Shown here: one piece after another, positions 8,137-17,190 of the stretch
Layout of the letters: each line of letters opens with the position of its first letter
Numbering within the stretch: position 1 is the stretch's first letter
Origin: CAYUNA01 sp047629355
GTDB taxonomy: Bacteria > Bacteroidota > Bacteroidia > Chitinophagales > Saprospiraceae
NCBI GenBank assembly: GCA_047629355.1
Contig: JBLHWU010000032.1
Span: 1 to 37,270, forward strand
Direction of reading: 5' to 3'
DNA length: 37,270 bases
Position numbers and translations under genes: made by a program
Notes under the pieces: generated by a model
What the model was told of the DNA's origin: nothing
The model's database searches: none
Seen by the model: the letters and a program-made list of their open reading frames with translations, nothing else

Positions 8137-9894
8137 TCAAAACGCCTTCCCCGACACCGTCGCCTCCACATCCCACTGCGCCCTCAGTTCCTCTAATTTT
8201 TGAATAAAAACACGCTCAGCTTGTCGTTTTGCATCATAATTTCCTGTCGTCCATTTACCATCTTTATTGACATCTTCAATAAATTCAATAGAATACGTAC
8301 CCGGCAATAATTTCGGAAAAGCAATCTCAAAATCGGTGGTGTCTTGCATGGTAAACTCTTCGATAATCGCCTTCGAACTATCCATCAATTTAGCTACATA
8401 CGCCGTGTCGGGCGATAGGTTTTCAAATTTTAAAACGATGTTTCCAAAGTCTTTTTCCAGTGCCGTTTTATGAGATTGGCGCAGCGTATCTGGATTTTTA
8501 AAACCAAAAGCATCGATCAAACTATTGGGTAAAAATAGCATTTCGTAATCCAGCCCTTCTTTCCATTTATGGGTAAAATTAAGCTGATGTCTGTTCAAAG
8601 AATCAATTGAAATATCCGGAATAATAAGCATTCCCGTAGTATCTGACAAGACTAAAATACCCGCAGTATCAATCGCTTGCAAAGGATAATTAAACGTTAT
8701 TTCTAAATTTTTATCCGGGTTAAACGCTGTTTGCTTACCTGATTTAAATTCCAATTTCGCTTTTTTCTCCCATGCCGTTTTATCCAATTTTTTCACCGCA
8801 ATCGTATCAATCAAAGTATCTCGATGAAAATAAATATTCCAATCCTGTTCCTCTGCCACATCATACCAGAAATACACTGAATCCTTCTCCGTTTCCCAGA
8901 AAGTAAACTGCCCAAAATCATCAGAACGAATATCTGGATTCTCTGGTTTTTGATTAAACATCATCACGATGCGCCCGTATTCCTCTTGCTCGTCATTTCG
9001 AAAAAATAGTTTTTTAGGCTCTTGAAAAAGCTGCATTTTAATAGAAGTCAACAAGGAATCAGGCAAGAAAATGGTGGTGTCCAAAAAGCCAATTTTCTCC
9101 GTTTCGTTATCGTATAAATAATTTAAATTATCATCAATCAACGCCACCACTTTGAAAGTATCTGACTTAATATTTTGAATTTTAAACGCGCCTTTTTCAT
9201 CTGTTTTCCCAAAATAAAAAGGTCGCTCCGTCCGAATTACTGAGTCTGCTAAATTATCGTATAACATTATTAAGACATTCTTCACCGGTTCTTTTGAAAA
9301 CGCATCAACAATATTTCCTTTAACTTCCAATGAATCAATATAATCACCCGTCGAAAATACAAAAATCATCTCTGCATCATTGCCTTCCGTATAGTCCGTG
9401 ATTGACTCCCCAAAGTTGATGACATAAGTCGCATCTTCCCGCAATTCTTCGCGCTCATCAAATTCAAAAAGCACCGTTTTTTTCTTCAATTCAATATCAG
9501 GTCGGTATTGCAGTGGCGGTGAGACGATGACTTGATTGATTTGGTCTTTCAAGCGCAACCACTCGTCGTAAGTCAGTTCAAATCCACGCTTGGTGAAGTT
9601 GGTTTGGAAGTTTTTAGTGGATTCAGATTCGATTAATTTGGGCGGGGTTTTGTCTTTTGCACCGCCAGTTGGGGCCACGATATTGGCGCAGCTTGCGAGA
9701 GAAAAAAAGTAAATGCAGAGAATACTAATGCCCGGTATCCGATACGCGTTAGCGCTATCGGATACCTTTATTAACCTCAAATTTCTCAAAGCATTGGAGG
9801 TTTTTTTATGATTTGAGCTTAGGTATCCGATAGCCCTTCGGGTATCAGATACCTTTATACATATCTGTTTTATATTATAAAATAGTTGGTTCAT
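8137..9894 (-). CDS. Lipoprotein with N-terminal SbsA-type Ig-like domain
   Basis: Probable outer-membrane or periplasmic lipoprotein of a conserved Bacteroidota family. After a hydrophobic segment and lipobox (FFSLASC) comes the signature ANIVAPTGGAKDKTPPKL, then an SbsA/Big_5 Ig-like domain and a long beta-rich region. A C-terminal VNKDGKWTTGNYD motif resembles calcium-type turns. The function is unknown; proteins of this type are often encoded near envelope genes, as here (lpxK lies 65 bp upstream on the same strand, probably one operon). The start is uncertain. The ATG at 9894 adds about 60 residues encoded largely by two hairpin repeats (IKVSDTRRAIGYL and IKVSDSANAYRIPG). A TTG about 30 codons before the lipobox Cys would give a more normal signal peptide, still partly repeat-encoded. 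There is no ATG nearer the lipobox. Confidence 0.82.
   Translation of the reverse strand: MNQLFYNIKQICIKVSDTRRAIGYLSSNHKKTSNALRNLRLIKVSDSANAYRIPGISILCIYFFSLASCANIVAPTGGAKDKTPPKLIESESTKNFQTNFTKRGFELTYDEWLRLKDQINQVIVSPPLQYRPDIELKKKTVLFEFDEREELREDATYVINFGESITDYTEGNDAEMIFVFSTGDYIDSLEVKGNIVDAFSKEPVKNVLIMLYDNLADSVIRTERPFYFGKTDEKGAFKIQNIKSDTFKVVALIDDNLNYLYDNETEKIGFLDTTIFLPDSLLTSIKMQLFQEPKKLFFRNDEQEEYGRIVMMFNQKPENPDIRSDDFGQFTFWETEKDSVYFWYDVAEEQDWNIYFHRDTLIDTIAVKKLDKTAWEKKAKLEFKSGKQTAFNPDKNLEITFNYPLQAIDTAGILVLSDTTGMLIIPDISIDSLNRHQLNFTHKWKEGLDYEMLFLPNSLIDAFGFKNPDTLRQSHKTALEKDFGNIVLKFENLSPDTAYVAKLMDSSKAIIEEFTMQDTTDFEIAFPKLLPGTYSIEFIEDVNKDGKWTTGNYDAKRQAERVFIQKLEELRAQWDVEATVSGKAF
9734..9766 (-). repeat. 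Hairpin repeat A within the 5' end of the Ig-like lipoprotein gene
   Basis: GGTATCCGATA and TATCGGATACC form a perfect 11-bp stem around an 11-base loop. On the coding strand it is preceded by ATAAA, as in repeat B at 9822-9853; the two arms match copy B while the loop differs. Confidence 0.85.
9822..9853 (-). repeat. Hairpin repeat B, second copy 55 bp from copy A
   Basis: GGTATCCGATA pairs with TATCAGATACC (one mismatch) around the loop GCCCTTCGGG. Same orientation and flank (ATAAAGGTATC on the minus strand) as copy A. The two copies encode similar peptides (IKVSD...) in the lipoprotein frame. Confidence 0.8.
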
Positions 9895-9959
9895 TTATGC
9901 AAAATATTATCAAAACGCTGCTCCTCTATGAGCCATATGCCGAAAATCGTACGTCGTTT

Positions 9960-11027
9960 TTACACTTTAAAATTCAATAGAAAATCCTTCACCAGTCCAT
10001 CAAATTGCGCTCTTTCCTCAAAGTGAAAATTCACTTCCACAGGCACTACAAACAAAGGCAATTTATTCTTCTGAAAAAATTCCTTATGCAATTCCAAACG
10101 CATCGCATCCTTTTCTGTGGTCAGTATTAACTTTTTCTTATTGGGCATATTTTCAAACGTACGCTTGAGGTGCGAAATATCGTAATTGGTAAAGAAATGA
10201 TGGTCTGCGTATTCTAAAACCTTTACCGAATTGACCTTTGTTTCCAAATAATCAACCAAATAATCCGTCCGCGCAATCGCCGAAATGAGCAATACATCCC
10301 AATCTTTTTGCAAGTCCGTTACATATTGTGAATTCAATAAATAATACGGTCGCTGATGCTCATACCATGAAAAAAATACTCGCTGATGTGCCAAAGGCTG
10401 AATATCGGTTAGCAATTCATTCCGTTCCTCCTCCGTAATATCATCAGGGCATTTGGTGACAACAATCACGTCAGCCCGCTGATATGCCGACCGCCACTCA
10501 CGCAATCGTCCCGACGGCAGTAAATAATCTTTGGTAAATGGATGATGAAATTCGGTCAATAAAATATTCAAACCCGGCTTCACCGACCGATGCTGAAACG
10601 CATCGTCCAATAAAACAACTTCTGTATCTGGTCGATTTTTTATGATTTCAGGAATACCAAAGGTGCGGCTTTCCGAAACGGTGACCATTATTTCAGGGTA
10701 TTTTCGCTTAAATTGTAGCGGTTCGTCGCCTACTTGTTCGGCAGTGCTGACGGGCGTCGCTTCGATGTAGCCTTTCGTTTTTCGCTTGTAACCACGACTC
10801 AACGTAGCGACATTTAAATAATCTTTCGTCAATCGAATCAAGTATTCAATATGCGGCGTTTTGCCTGCACCACCGACGGAGAGATTGCCGACGGAAATAA
10901 CGGGCAGATTAAATTCTACCCCTTTGAGTAGTCCTTTTCGATAAAAAAAATCGCGCAGACTCACCCCAAATCCGTAAAGCAAGGAAAAAGGCGACAGTAA
11001 TATTTTGACTAAGGTATTTCGTATCAT
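9960..11027 (-). CDS. lpxK: Tetraacyldisaccharide 4'-kinase LpxK
   Basis: Inner-membrane kinase that phosphorylates the 4' position of the lipid A precursor disaccharide-1-phosphate (sixth step of the Raetz pathway) using ATP on the cytoplasmic face. Seen: an N-terminal hydrophobic/amphipathic membrane helix (residues 8-28), the P-loop GNLSVGGAGKTP (47-58, K56, T57), the following LSRGYKRKTKG, GDEPLQFKRKYP, and the DDAFQHRSVKPGLNILL signature of the catalytic site. The length, 355 aa, is normal. The ATG at 11027 gives the expected membrane helix. A -7 box lies about 55 bp upstream. It heads an apparent operon with the Ig-like lipoprotein gene. Presence of lpxK means the cell makes lipid A-type LPS. 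Confidence 0.96.
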   Translation of the reverse strand: MIRNTLVKILLSPFSLLYGFGVSLRDFFYRKGLLKGVEFNLPVISVGNLSVGGAGKTPHIEYLIRLTKDYLNVATLSRGYKRKTKGYIEATPVSTAEQVGDEPLQFKRKYPEIMVTVSESRTFGIPEIIKNRPDTEVVLLDDAFQHRSVKPGLNILLTEFHHPFTKDYLLPSGRLREWRSAYQRADVIVVTKCPDDITEEERNELLTDIQPLAHQRVFFSWYEHQRPYYLLNSQYVTDLQKDWDVLLISAIARTDYLVDYLETKVNSVKVLEYADHHFFTNYDISHLKRTFENMPNKKKLILTTEKDAMRLELHKEFFQKNKLPLFVVPVEVNFHFEERAQFDGLVKDFLLNFKV

Positions 11028-11082
11028 AATTAAGCAAACACCAAAATCGGTGTTCTCGTTGAGTGATTTTTATTATGTTGGT

Positions 11083-11090
11083 CAAAATTA
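11083..11090 (-). promoter_or_regulatory. Possible -7 box upstream of lpxK
   Basis: The minus strand reads TAATTTTG, matching TAnnTTTG, about 56 bases before the lpxK start. A TTG at -33 with the right spacing is not present, so support is partial. Confidence 0.4.
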
Positions 11091-11142
11091 GAAAGTTATT
11101 CGTCAAAAAAACTATTGTTCGGTAGAAAGTGAGGTTTTATTC

Positions 11143-11748
11143 CTAAAATAATAAAACACCGACACCCAAATTGAACCGATAGAAAAATAACCGCTGCACA
11201 TCAGGTTCGCCCAATTCTTCTGGAATAGAGGCACCAGTTGGCCCTGCTGTATCACTTGCCCGACTAACCCAGCCCAACGCCGACCCAAAGTTAACAATAA
11301 TTCTATCCTTGATAATTCGCCGCATTCCAAATCCTCCACCAAAAATAGGCTTTGAAATTTCTTCCCCGAATGAATTTTCTGCATTCATCATCCGAAATTC
11401 AAAATGAATATACGGGCCGACCGGTGCGCGATTATTTTTAATAAACCAATCTACATTCACGCCAATTGCACTACCTTTAATCGTAGCAATTTCGTAGTCT
11501 TTGATATCCGTTTTGAATATTTCATAAGCAAAACCAAAAATTAGTCGTTTGGTACCAACATAACCTACCTGAAAATTATGGACTACATTTAATCCTCCAT
11601 TAGCAAAGCCCGTTAAGGAAGGCTGAAAATTATATTCTACAAGAAACCTTTTGCCTTGATAGCCCGCCACATTTTGGGCAGTAAGCGTAAAAGTAGAAGC
11701 GATCATAAGTAGAAAAAAGACGATACATTTTAGAATGCTATATTTCAT
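11143..11748 (-). CDS. Outer-membrane beta-barrel protein (PorT/OMP_b-brl-like), function unknown
   Basis: The 201-residue protein begins with a clear signal peptide (ILKCIVFFLLMIASTFTLTAQ, split by signal peptidase I after TAQ). It is followed by alternating beta strands rich in aromatics and glycine (RFLVEYNFQPSL, RLIFGFAYEIF, GPYIHFEFRM, IIVNFGSALGWV) and ends in a strand with hydrophobic residues (FYRFNLGVGVLLF), as expected for a small outer-membrane barrel. I chose the ATG at 11748, which starts the signal peptide exactly; a longer frame from 11799 would overlap the protease gene and add 17 polar residues. It lies 47 bp after the M48 protease stop on the same strand, so they are probably co-transcribed. 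No specific function can be assigned. Confidence 0.8.
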   Translation of the reverse strand: MKYSILKCIVFFLLMIASTFTLTAQNVAGYQGKRFLVEYNFQPSLTGFANGGLNVVHNFQVGYVGTKRLIFGFAYEIFKTDIKDYEIATIKGSAIGVNVDWFIKNNRAPVGPYIHFEFRMMNAENSFGEEISKPIFGGGFGMRRIIKDRIIVNFGSALGWVSRASDTAGPTGASIPEELGEPDVQRLFFYRFNLGVGVLLF

Positions 11749-11795
11749 CTTGATGTTGTTTTGAAAGTTGTAAAACTGTTTTGATGCTTCCTTTA

Positions 11796-13844
11796 TCATT
11801 TTTTCTTCGCTTTCCGACTAATTTGCCACATAATTTCGTACGCTCTTTGATTCAAAATATCTTTATCATCCGTATTTCCTACATGGTCAAAAGTATCCAT
11901 CAAGACCTCTCCTGTTTTCAAATCTAAAACAACCGAGAAGATAGCCGTTTCCCCTTTTGGTGTAAACAATTCGTACAAAAAGGTTGGCGGACTGTACAAT
12001 AACATCGCCCACATTTCACTCCCTTTTTCTACTTTCCCAGTCAAAACACCCGTCAATAAAACGGCTTCAACGTCATACTTTTCTGCAATTGCATCTATTG
12101 TTTGCTGATTAAAAGCAATTTGCTCGATAGGTTGGTCATAATAAAATTGCTCTTCCAACCATTCATTCAAGTGTCTGATTTCATTAAATTCCTCAGATTT
12201 TCCTCCGTTAAGACTATTGCCGTCAAGCATCACCAAATCCAAATCAGCCACTGCTGCATTTTTAGCTAAAATGCTTTGAAAGTAAGTCTGCGCTTTTTCA
12301 GATTTTATATAATTCTCTTCTCTAAATTTGTAGTTGAATTTTTTATAAAACGGATTCAAAACCAATACTTTATTCAAATCCAAAGCATGAATATTTTTTG
12401 AGGTCTTTCTCTTACTTGCAAAACTATCACCCCAAAAGCTATTCTCCGCTTCTTTAGATTTTACCGTTTGAGTTTTATTGGCTGCTCTGGCATTTTCTAT
12501 AATGGTTTTGTACGTAGGTTCTGTTATAAAATCGCCAAAAGCATAAATTGTAACGTCCGTATTCGAAACTGTTTTAGCTCTAATTTTATCCAATTTAGTT
12601 TTTGGTTCATCTATATTTTCCGGAGTTTCAGAAGATGCTTCTGCCTCCTTTGGCACACCTGATTTCATCAACACCAACTGTTCGGGATGATGCAGCACTA
12701 AATCTTCCGCAAGAGAGTTGAGAAGTAGTCGAACTCCTTCATTTTTCGTATTTTTTTGATACAGTAGATAATTATATCGAAAAGCCAAAACATTGAGTTC
12801 TTCTACCGACATAGTTTTGAACAAATAAAACAACCGACTAATTTCTCCTTCTATTTCGTAAATTAAAAATTCATTATTTTTAATTTCTTCTACATTGTAG
12901 ACCTTCGCTAATCCGTAAAGTGCTTTTCCAATCGCTTTTTGATAGTAGAGGTTATTTGGCTCTTTTTTTAATAATAAATAAGCATTGTAAATCGCTCTAA
13001 AATAATTGTGGTCTCGCAGATTATAAGCCAACAACTCCTGTCTTGCTTGCTTTTGAGTCGTCCTAAAACGTTCTGAAGACAATAAAAAATCTTTACCCGT
13101 ATTACTTGACTTTTGTGTATTTTCTTTTACCAAAATTCGCCGTTTTGGAATACTTGGATGCGTACTTTCTTCGTCATTGTCACTCACCTCCGTTTCTATT
13201 GGTGTAGTTTTTTTCAAATGATACTCGGCTGGAAATTGTAAATAATCATCCTCAAAAAAAGATTTATCAAAAGGTACTTCATCAAAAGGAAGCCGTGCAT
13301 ATTGCAACACATCAAAAACACCATCAACTGCTTCTGTGCTAAAATCAGTTTTCATAAAAAGTTCTAAACCAAGGGCATCCGCCTCCGTTTCTTGTTCCCG
13401 CGAAAACTGATTAATCGCTAAGATTTTATTATTATAGTCCGTTCTTTCCAGCAGTTCTTTCTGGTTAGAATTTTCAATTCCCTTCTTTTCTATATAAAAT
13501 TCTAAGCCATGCTTTTTGACATAATGGGAAATTTCATGCGCCAAAACGAAGGCCAATTGTGCCTCATTTTCCAATTGAGACAGCAAGCCCATATTGACAA
13601 AAATAATTCCCTGATTAATTGCGAAAGCATTAACGGCAGAAGAACGAACCACATAGAATTGTAATTTTCTCTGCAACTCCGGTTCCTCTTTTAGAATAAT
13701 GTTAGCAACCTCCTGAATGTAATCAGAAATAGGGTCGTTGAACAACACGTAACCACTTTGCAATAAATCATCAATGACAAAATTACTTTCTAAGAAAAAT
13801 TTTTTCTGAGTTCTCTTTTCTCTGCCATTGAGGTCACTATCCAT
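11796..13844 (-). CDS. M48-family zinc metalloprotease, main open frame
   Basis: Peptidase family M48 (Ste24/HtpX/BepA-like): zinc-binding HEISH (H103, E104, H107) and the downstream REQETEAD matching the RxxExxAD pattern (E152 as third ligand, counted from the ATG at 13844). Like BepA it lacks multiple membrane helices, has a helical TPR-like middle (NYFRAIYNAYLLLKKEPNNLYYQKAIGKALY) and a long C-terminal part (about residues 420-680) of unknown fold. It should be exported: the frame upstream of the ATG continues as plausible coding sequence (TKSSTEKYKLEVDN), and a signal peptide lies just beyond in another frame (13861-13992). The Met at 13844 is thus probably internal. Likely role: quality control or processing of envelope proteins. 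The downstream barrel gene may be a partner. Confidence 0.85.
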   Translation of the reverse strand: MDSDLNGREKRTQKKFFLESNFVIDDLLQSGYVLFNDPISDYIQEVANIILKEEPELQRKLQFYVVRSSAVNAFAINQGIIFVNMGLLSQLENEAQLAFVLAHEISHYVKKHGLEFYIEKKGIENSNQKELLERTDYNNKILAINQFSREQETEADALGLELFMKTDFSTEAVDGVFDVLQYARLPFDEVPFDKSFFEDDYLQFPAEYHLKKTTPIETEVSDNDEESTHPSIPKRRILVKENTQKSSNTGKDFLLSSERFRTTQKQARQELLAYNLRDHNYFRAIYNAYLLLKKEPNNLYYQKAIGKALYGLAKVYNVEEIKNNEFLIYEIEGEISRLFYLFKTMSVEELNVLAFRYNYLLYQKNTKNEGVRLLLNSLAEDLVLHHPEQLVLMKSGVPKEAEASSETPENIDEPKTKLDKIRAKTVSNTDVTIYAFGDFITEPTYKTIIENARAANKTQTVKSKEAENSFWGDSFASKRKTSKNIHALDLNKVLVLNPFYKKFNYKFREENYIKSEKAQTYFQSILAKNAAVADLDLVMLDGNSLNGGKSEEFNEIRHLNEWLEEQFYYDQPIEQIAFNQQTIDAIAEKYDVEAVLLTGVLTGKVEKGSEMWAMLLYSPPTFLYELFTPKGETAIFSVVLDLKTGEVLMDTFDHVGNTDDKDILNQRAYEIMWQISRKAKKK

Positions 13845-13860
13845 ATTATCGACCTCTAGT

Positions 13861-13992
13861 TTATATTTTTCGGTAGAGGATTTGGTAGAATTCTTCAGGA
13901 ATATCTCCGTTAACTTCTAATGGATTGTATTGTGCGTAAACGGGTAAGGAAGACAACAAGAATATCGTTAAAAGGGTCGTGATAAATTTCAT
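13861..13992 (-). pseudogene. Signal-peptide start of the M48 protease, one frame off
   Basis: ATG at 13992 begins MKFITTLLTIFLLSSLPVYA followed by QYNPLEVNGDIPEEF, a textbook exported-protein start with a signal peptidase I site after VYA. The frame then ends at 13861. The protease frame upstream of 13844 reads TKSSTEKYKLEVDN through the same bases, so a single-base insertion or deletion at roughly 13880-13897 separates the two. Repairing it would give one protein of about 730 residues with signal peptide. A well-formed promoter lies 143 bp upstream. Either the gene is recently broken or the read contains an indel. Confidence 0.78.
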
Positions 13993-14134
13993 ACTAATTG
14001 AGATACGTAACGAGCACATTTTATTCATTTAGGAACGCGAAATAATAAAATCTTTTAATTCATTCTAAAACCAATAAAAATTAGACGTGCTTTATTTACC
14101 GATGAATAAATAATATTTAGTGAAAAGGCTCGCG

Positions 14135-14165
14135 CAAAAGTAAAAAACAGAATGGATATTTTCAA
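14135..14165 (-). promoter_or_regulatory. Promoter for the M48 protease operon
   Basis: On the minus strand, TTG (14165-14163), 20 bases, then TACTTTTG (14142-14135) fits the Bacteroidota -33/-7 pattern. It lies about 143 bp before the ATG at 13992. The interval holds only AT-rich sequence. Confidence 0.65.
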
Positions 14166-14279
14166 GAAATTAATATAAAATTTGGAGAACAGCCGAAATG
14201 TCCAAAAGAGTAATAGACACTTTTTTTTTAAAAAAAATATTTAAGGTAGTGGGAAAAATATAACCTACTCCTTAAAAAC

Positions 14280-14317
14280 AAAAAAGCCCCACTCGCATAA
14301 ACGAATGAGGCTTTTTT
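14280..14317 (-). terminator. Intrinsic terminator of the sdhCAB operon
   Basis: AAAAAAGCCCCACTCG and CGAATGAGGCTTTTTT pair over 14 of 16 positions around the loop CATAAA, with A and T tracts on both sides. It begins 17 bp past the sdhB stop. Confidence 0.8.
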
Positions 14318-14334
14318 ATATTTTCAAAAGCTTT

Positions 14335-15087
14335 CTACACTTCCTTCTCCGACCCAAGCATCGCCGAAAAATACTCTCGATTCATCAACGCAATATTGTC
14401 CACAGAAATCTCTTTCGGACACTCTGCTTCACAAGCTGTTATGTTGCTACACATACCAAAACCTTCTTCGTCCATTTGTTTCACCATTTTCAATACCCGC
14501 TGGGTAGATTCAATTGCCCCTTGTGGCATCTGTGCCAAGTGCGCTACTTTTGCAGAGGTAAACAACATCGCCGAAGCATTCGGACACGCTGCTACACAAG
14601 CACCACAACCAATACAAGTCGCTGCATCAAATGCATGGGAAGACTGGTCTTTTTCAATTGGAATTGCGTTGCCATCTTGCGCTTGTCCCGTATTCACAGA
14701 TACGTAACCACCCGCTTGAATAATCCTGTCGAATGCTGAACGGTCAACCACTAAATCTTTAATAACTGGAAATGCTTCCGCACGCCAAGGTTCCACAACA
14801 ATCTCGTCGCCGTCGTTAAAATGTCGCATGTGCAACTGACAAGTTGTTGTCCCTTGCATTGGACCGTGTGGACGACCATCAATAACCATATTACAAGATC
14901 CGCAAATTCCTTCGCGACAATCATGTTCAAACGCTACAGGCGTTTTCTTTTCATTAATCAATTGCTCATTCAACACATCCATCATCTCCAAAAAACTCAT
15001 GTGCTCAGCCGCCTCGATGTTGTGCATTTCAAAATGTCCTTTATCGCTTGCGTTCTTCTGTCTCCAAACCTTTAATTTTAATTTCAT
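14335..15087 (-). CDS. sdhB: Succinate dehydrogenase / fumarate reductase iron-sulfur subunit
   Basis: Electron-transfer subunit of complex II, passing electrons from the flavoprotein to the membrane cytochrome b. All three cluster motifs are intact: [2Fe-2S] ligands C57, C62, C65 (CREGICGSC) and C83; [4Fe-4S] CIGCGACVAACP (C158, C161, C164, C168); and [3Fe-4S] ligands in CSNITACEAECP (C213, C219, C223). The length, 250 aa, is that of the Bacteroidota enzyme, and the ending EYFSAMLGSEKEV is normal. It lies 42 bp after the sdhA stop and is the last gene of the operon, followed by a strong terminator. Confidence 0.96.
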   Translation of the reverse strand: MKLKLKVWRQKNASDKGHFEMHNIEAAEHMSFLEMMDVLNEQLINEKKTPVAFEHDCREGICGSCNMVIDGRPHGPMQGTTTCQLHMRHFNDGDEIVVEPWRAEAFPVIKDLVVDRSAFDRIIQAGGYVSVNTGQAQDGNAIPIEKDQSSHAFDAATCIGCGACVAACPNASAMLFTSAKVAHLAQMPQGAIESTQRVLKMVKQMDEEGFGMCSNITACEAECPKEISVDNIALMNREYFSAMLGSEKEV

Positions 15088-15129
15088 TTTATATTGATTT
15101 AAAATTGTCTAAAAAATGATGATGGCTTT

Positions 15130-17130
15130 TTACTTGTAGCTTCTCGTTTTCAATTCTACGTTATCAAAAACCAATTCCTCTTTGTGTAAAACAGGTGGCT
15201 TTGAGGTATCCACCCATTCCCAAGCCGAAACGAAAGTAAAGTTTTCATCATCCCGTGCCGCTTCGCCTTCTGCTGATTGCGATTCTTCTCGGAAGTGACC
15301 ACCACAACTTTCTTCCCGTTGCAGAGCATCCACTGCGAATACTTCCCCCAACTCCAAGAAATCTGCAACGCGTGCTGCTTTTTCCAACTCAGGGTTGAAT
15401 TCCTCTTGCGTACCCGGCACAAACACATCTTTATAAAATTCTGCCCGCAATTCCGAAATCATCTTTTGCGCTTTATTCAAACCTTCTGCATTTCTTGCCA
15501 TACCGCAATATTCCCACATGATTTTTCCTAATCGACGGTGGAAACTTTCGACACTTTGGTTACCTTTAATATCCAGAATGTTTTGCAAACGGTCGCGCGT
15601 TTCTTTTTCTGCTGCCACAAATTCTGGTAAATCTGGAGAGATTTTCGGTGTCCGAATTTCCTCTGCCAAGAAAGTACCAACCGTGTAAGGCAATACAAAG
15701 TAACCATCTGCCAAACCTTGCATCAACGCTGAAGCACCCAAACGATTTGCGCCGTGGTCACTAAAGTTACATTCTCCAGTTGCAAAAAGACCAGGCAGGT
15801 TAGTTTCCAAATTGTAATCTACCCATAATCCACCCATCGTATAGTGAACAGCAGGGTAAATTTTCATTGGCATTACATAAGGATTCTCTCCAGTAATCTT
15901 TTCGTACATTTCAAAAAGATTACCGTATTTCTCTGCGATGACTTTCGTTCCTAATGTAACAATATCCGCATCACTTGGATTGTGATTCCCCTGAGAATAC
16001 GCAGCTGATTCTCCATAACGTTGAACCGCTGCCGCAAAATCCAAATAAACACCATGTCCCGTCGGAACAATTCCGTGCCCTTGATCGCATTCTATTTTGG
16101 CAGCCCGCGACGCTACATCACGTGGCACAAGATTTCCAAATGCAGGATAACGACGTTCCAGATAATAATCTCTGTCTGCCTCCGCAACATCCAAACCAGT
16201 CTTATGACCTTCTCGAATTGCTTTTGCATCCTCAATATTTTTCGGCACCCAAACTCGTCCGTCATTCCGTAACGACTCCGACATCAAAGTCAATTTTGAC
16301 TGATATTCTCCAGACGCTGGAATACAAGTTGGGTGAATTTGCGTATAACATGGGTTTGCCATCAATGCTCCTCGCTTCACTGTTCTCCATGCTGCTGTCA
16401 CGTTGCTACCCATCGCGTTGGTTGACAAATAGAATACGTTTCCGTAGCCACCTGTTCCCAAAACGACGCAGTGTGCCGCGTGTCGTTCTAATTCTCCAGT
16501 TAATAAATTTCGAGCAATGATTCCTCGCGCTTTACCATCAACCATGACCAAATCAACCATTTCGTGGCGATTGTACATCTTCACGTTACCCATTGAAATT
16601 TGTCGCGATAATGCCGAATATGCACCTAACAACAACTGCTGTCCCGTCTGTCCTCTTGCATAAAAAGTACGACTTACCTGTACTCCACCAAATGAGCGAT
16701 TAGCTAATAATCCTCCATATTCCCGTGCGAATGGCACACCTTGCGCCACTGCTTGGTCAATAATATCGGTACTCACTTCTGCTAAGCGGTGAACGTTACC
16801 CTCGCGACTTCTATAATCTCCTCCTTTAATCGTATCGTAAAATAAACGCCAAACGCTATCTCCATCATTCTGATAGTTTTTGGCTGCATTGATACCACCT
16901 TGTGCCGCAATCGAGTGCGCCCGTCGCGGACTATCGTGGAAAGTAAAACACTTTACATTATACCCCAATTCGCCAAGCGTAGCTGCTGCCGAGGCACCTG
17001 CTAAACCCGTTCCAACGACAATCACGTCCAATCGGCGTTTGTTATTTGGTGCAACCAAAGGCATTTTACTACGATAATTCGTCCACTTATCTGCCAAGGG
17101 TCCTTCTGGTACTTTTCCGTCAAGTTTCAT
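15130..17130 (-). CDS. sdhA: Succinate dehydrogenase / fumarate reductase flavoprotein subunit
   Basis: Catalytic subunit that oxidises succinate to fumarate (or the reverse) with covalently bound FAD; peripheral on the cytoplasmic face of the inner membrane. Seen: FAD-binding VVGTGLAGASAAATL (G40-x-G42-x-x-G45), the histidyl-FAD segment AHSIAAQGGINAAKN (probably H72), the substrate loop TQIHPTCIPASGEYQSKL and the C-terminal FAD motif GLFATGECNFSDHGANRLGA. The length, 666 aa, is typical of the B-type (Bacillus/Bacteroidota-like) enzyme. It has an N-terminal extension of about 30 residues before the FAD motif, normal in this phylum. It sits 60 bp after sdhC and 42 bp before sdhB. Confidence 0.97.
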   Translation of the reverse strand: MKLDGKVPEGPLADKWTNYRSKMPLVAPNNKRRLDVIVVGTGLAGASAAATLGELGYNVKCFTFHDSPRRAHSIAAQGGINAAKNYQNDGDSVWRLFYDTIKGGDYRSREGNVHRLAEVSTDIIDQAVAQGVPFAREYGGLLANRSFGGVQVSRTFYARGQTGQQLLLGAYSALSRQISMGNVKMYNRHEMVDLVMVDGKARGIIARNLLTGELERHAAHCVVLGTGGYGNVFYLSTNAMGSNVTAAWRTVKRGALMANPCYTQIHPTCIPASGEYQSKLTLMSESLRNDGRVWVPKNIEDAKAIREGHKTGLDVAEADRDYYLERRYPAFGNLVPRDVASRAAKIECDQGHGIVPTGHGVYLDFAAAVQRYGESAAYSQGNHNPSDADIVTLGTKVIAEKYGNLFEMYEKITGENPYVMPMKIYPAVHYTMGGLWVDYNLETNLPGLFATGECNFSDHGANRLGASALMQGLADGYFVLPYTVGTFLAEEIRTPKISPDLPEFVAAEKETRDRLQNILDIKGNQSVESFHRRLGKIMWEYCGMARNAEGLNKAQKMISELRAEFYKDVFVPGTQEEFNPELEKAARVADFLELGEVFAVDALQREESCGGHFREESQSAEGEAARDDENFTFVSAWEWVDTSKPPVLHKEELVFDNVELKTRSYK

Positions 17131-17190
17131 TATATTAGAATTTAGTGTATTAGTATAATGGTGTATTTCAAATTTGGTTCAAAATTATTT

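Noticed and set aside
12468..12662. Plus-strand frame within the M48 protease
   Set aside because: Shadow of the protease codons; Cys/Phe/Arg-rich with no domain.
14305..14739. 144-residue plus-strand frame over sdhB
   Set aside because: Antisense shadow of an unmistakable sdhB; no independent signal.
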